NCBI RefSeq assembly: GCF_028736035.1
Contig: NZ_CP117866.1
Span: 868,001-932,000 of the forward strand
DNA: 64,000 bases
Reading direction: 5' to 3'
From: Streptomyces sp. T12
GTDB taxonomy: Bacteria > Actinomycetota > Actinomycetes > Streptomycetales > Streptomycetaceae
The notes under the pieces are model-generated. The model worked only from the letters and a program-made list of their open reading frames with translations. It ran no database searches and was not told where the DNA came from. The position numbers were made by a program, and so were the translations under genes. Shown one piece after another: positions 62,966-64,000 of the stretch. Numbering within the stretch: position 1 is the first letter of the stretch; each line of letters starts with the position of its first letter.

Positions 62966-62982
62966 GACAACAGCGCTTTGTC
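62966..62982. promoter_or_regulatory. AGCGCT-core element upstream of GH95
   Basis: GACAACAGCGCTTTGTC holds the same AGCGCT core as the glycan-gene elements at 27289 and 27385, with complementary GACA/TGTC flanks offset by one base. It lies 71-87 bp upstream of the GH95 start. Confidence 0.35.
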
Positions 62983-63029
62983 AGACATGCGGTGGCTGGA
63001 TCAGCCGTCGACGGCAGAACCGGACGGCT

Positions 63030-63065
63030 GAGGCCGGCCCGTCCCACGGGGGACGGGCCGGCCTC
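63030..63065 (-). terminator. strong hairpin terminator
   Basis: GAGGCCGGCCCGTCCC (63030-63045) and GGGACGGGCCGGCCTC (63050-63065) form a perfect 16-bp stem with a 4-nt loop. It follows the stop of the minus-strand gene at 63072 directly. Confidence 0.8.
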
Positions 63066-63071
63066 GAGTGT

Positions 63072-64000
63072 CTACGGGGTCACGGTCACCGCGGGCGCCA
63101 TTTCGGCGGTCCCGTTGGTGAGCTTCCCGGAGCCGGTCGCGCCTTCGGAGCTGACGAAGCGCAGCTCGTGGTTGGTGCCCCCCGCGTTGCCGACGGCGAG
63201 CAGGAGCGTGGACTGATTGGCCGCGTAGGCCTGCTGGACGAAGGAGGTGATGTCGACGGTGATGTCGCGGCCGTCGATGGCGTTGCCCTGATGGGTCCCG
63301 CCGCCCTCGGGGACGATGGTCGAACCGAGGGTGAAGGTGGCCGACTTCGCGACGGAGGAGCTCGTGGCGGTGAAGCTCGGCCGGTTCTGCCAGGTCATCG
63401 CGTTGACCGGGCAGGACGTGCCGCCGCCGGTGCAGGTGGTGTCGCTGACGGGTTGCACGAGGAGTTGGTCGGTGTCAGTCGACGGGACCGACGAATAGCG
63501 GTGGCCGACGTAGGTGAGATGGAGTGTCGCCTGGGTCGGTGCCTTGGTGAGGCCGTTGAGAGGGAACTGGATGTAGGAGAGCTTTCCGTCTCCGGATCCT
63601 GTGGTGTACTGCTCGCCCATCAGGCCGACCCCGGTGTTGCGGGTGATGAGGGTCAGGTCCGAGGAGGAGTTCTTGGTCTGGTCGCCCCACCACGCACCCA
63701 CCCAGGTGTCGCCGTTGGTCGGGGCGCCGGTCTTGACGTTCTGGGTCTGGCCGTTCGCGCCCGTGTAGGTGCTGGTCAGCGTGCCGATCCCGCTCGGCGC
63801 CAGCGGGAACTGGCTGGTGTATCTGACGAGCTCGCCGGCGACGCGCAGGTTGTTCAGCGTCACGTTCGTGGCGCCGTTCAACGGGCTGCTGTTCGTCTTC
63901 TGCTCCGTGAACCACACGTTGTCGAGCTTGAAGGTGCTGATCGGGGTCTTGGTGTACGTGTACGTGGCGCCCGACCCGTCAGGGTTGGGGGCGAACCCGT
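63072..64000 (-). CDS. C-terminal part of a secreted protein with DNRLRE/CBM96-like domain (partial)
   Basis: The gene continues beyond the right edge; the frame is open there (upstream codons give PDGSGATYTYTKTPISTFKL). The visible 300 or so residues contain a beta-sheet stretch (LDNVWFTEQKTNSSPLNGAT) and then a DNRLRE-type module: YIQFPLNGLTKAPTQATLHL, AMTWQNRPSFTATSSSVAKS, DITVDITSFVQQAYAANQST, HELRFVSSEGATGSGKLTNG. Such modules sit at the C-terminus of secreted glycan-active enzymes (CBM96-like). The Cys pair in TTCTGGGTSCP suggests a disulphide. The catalytic domain is outside the window. Confidence 0.7.
   Translation of the reverse strand, partial: GFAPNPDGSGATYTYTKTPISTFKLDNVWFTEQKTNSSPLNGATNVTLNNLRVAGELVRYTSQFPLAPSGIGTLTSTYTGANGQTQNVKTGAPTNGDTWVGAWWGDQTKNSSSDLTLITRNTGVGLMGEQYTTGSGDGKLSYIQFPLNGLTKAPTQATLHLTYVGHRYSSVPSTDTDQLLVQPVSDTTCTGGGTSCPVNAMTWQNRPSFTATSSSVAKSATFTLGSTIVPEGGGTHQGNAIDGRDITVDITSFVQQAYAANQSTLLLAVGNAGGTNHELRFVSSEGATGSGKLTNGTAEMAPAVTVTP

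Noticed and set aside
60307..63216. 969-residue open frame antisense to GH95
   Set aside because: Same high-GC effect; no recognisable motifs, while GH95 and its Tat signal lie on the other strand.

Overview
The window is high-GC DNA with codon use, GTG starts, TTA rarity, Tat/Sec-secreted glycan hydrolases and DUF families typical of Streptomyces or a very close actinomycete. No rRNA, tRNA, CRISPR array or complete antibiotic cluster is visible. Both ends cut through genes: the C-terminus of a secreted-looking protein at the left and the C-terminal part of a secreted carbohydrate-binding protein at the right.

1-24.6 kb is mostly chromosomal housekeeping. It holds a DUF6421/SDR/threonine-aldolase operon, a GDPD phosphodiesterase, acetyltransferases and VOC proteins, a FUSC exporter with its MarR regulator, a PAP2 phosphatase, a HAD hydrolase and a TetR regulator. 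A divergent LVIVD-protein/DUF305-lipoprotein pair follows, then an adrenodoxin-type ferredoxin reductase, a purine/uracil-type permease, an ArsR regulator divergent from an old yellow enzyme (two matching operators lie between them), and a 1454-residue CtpI-like P-type ATPase whose N-terminal half looks like a dead copy of the ATPase catalytic region.

24.7-29.4 kb is a plant cell-wall island: a CE1-like esterase with CBM2 and a GH62 arabinofuranosidase (frameshifted near its end) on the minus strand, divergent from PL1 and PL3 pectate lyases. The shared control region has a CebR-like box and a clear promoter. 29.5-42 kb returns to ordinary genes (DUF3291, PaaX with an AidB-like acyl-CoA dehydrogenase, Rv1733c-like protein, BNR propeller, ung, BadF-type kinase, CbiX-like protein, lactonase, a second FUSC protein) with one decayed IS630 element. 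42.5-48.4 kb is a second glycan island: GH27 with CBM13, divergent from a GH43 protein and an unusual GH10-GH62 bifunctional enzyme that carries a TTA codon.

48.4-60 kb is a plastic zone full of broken genes (SpoIIE phosphatase, LysR, MFS, SDR, HAD copy, IS481-like, TniQ-like and integrase-like remnants). In it sits an apparently intact amine-oxidation operon: HAD, RidA and two FAD oxidases on the minus strand, with a GntR regulator on the plus strand. Copies of one operator-like motif lie in front of both the operon and the regulator. The right end carries a GH95 enzyme with a C-terminal ricin-type domain and the partial secreted protein.

Recurring themes are: (1) a cohort of genes with a -10 hexamer 7-8 nt before the start codon, so probably leaderless; (2) AGCGCT-core or CGAA/TTCG palindromes at glycan-enzyme promoters; (3) several reading-frame breaks in C/G homopolymers, which could be true decay or sequence error.
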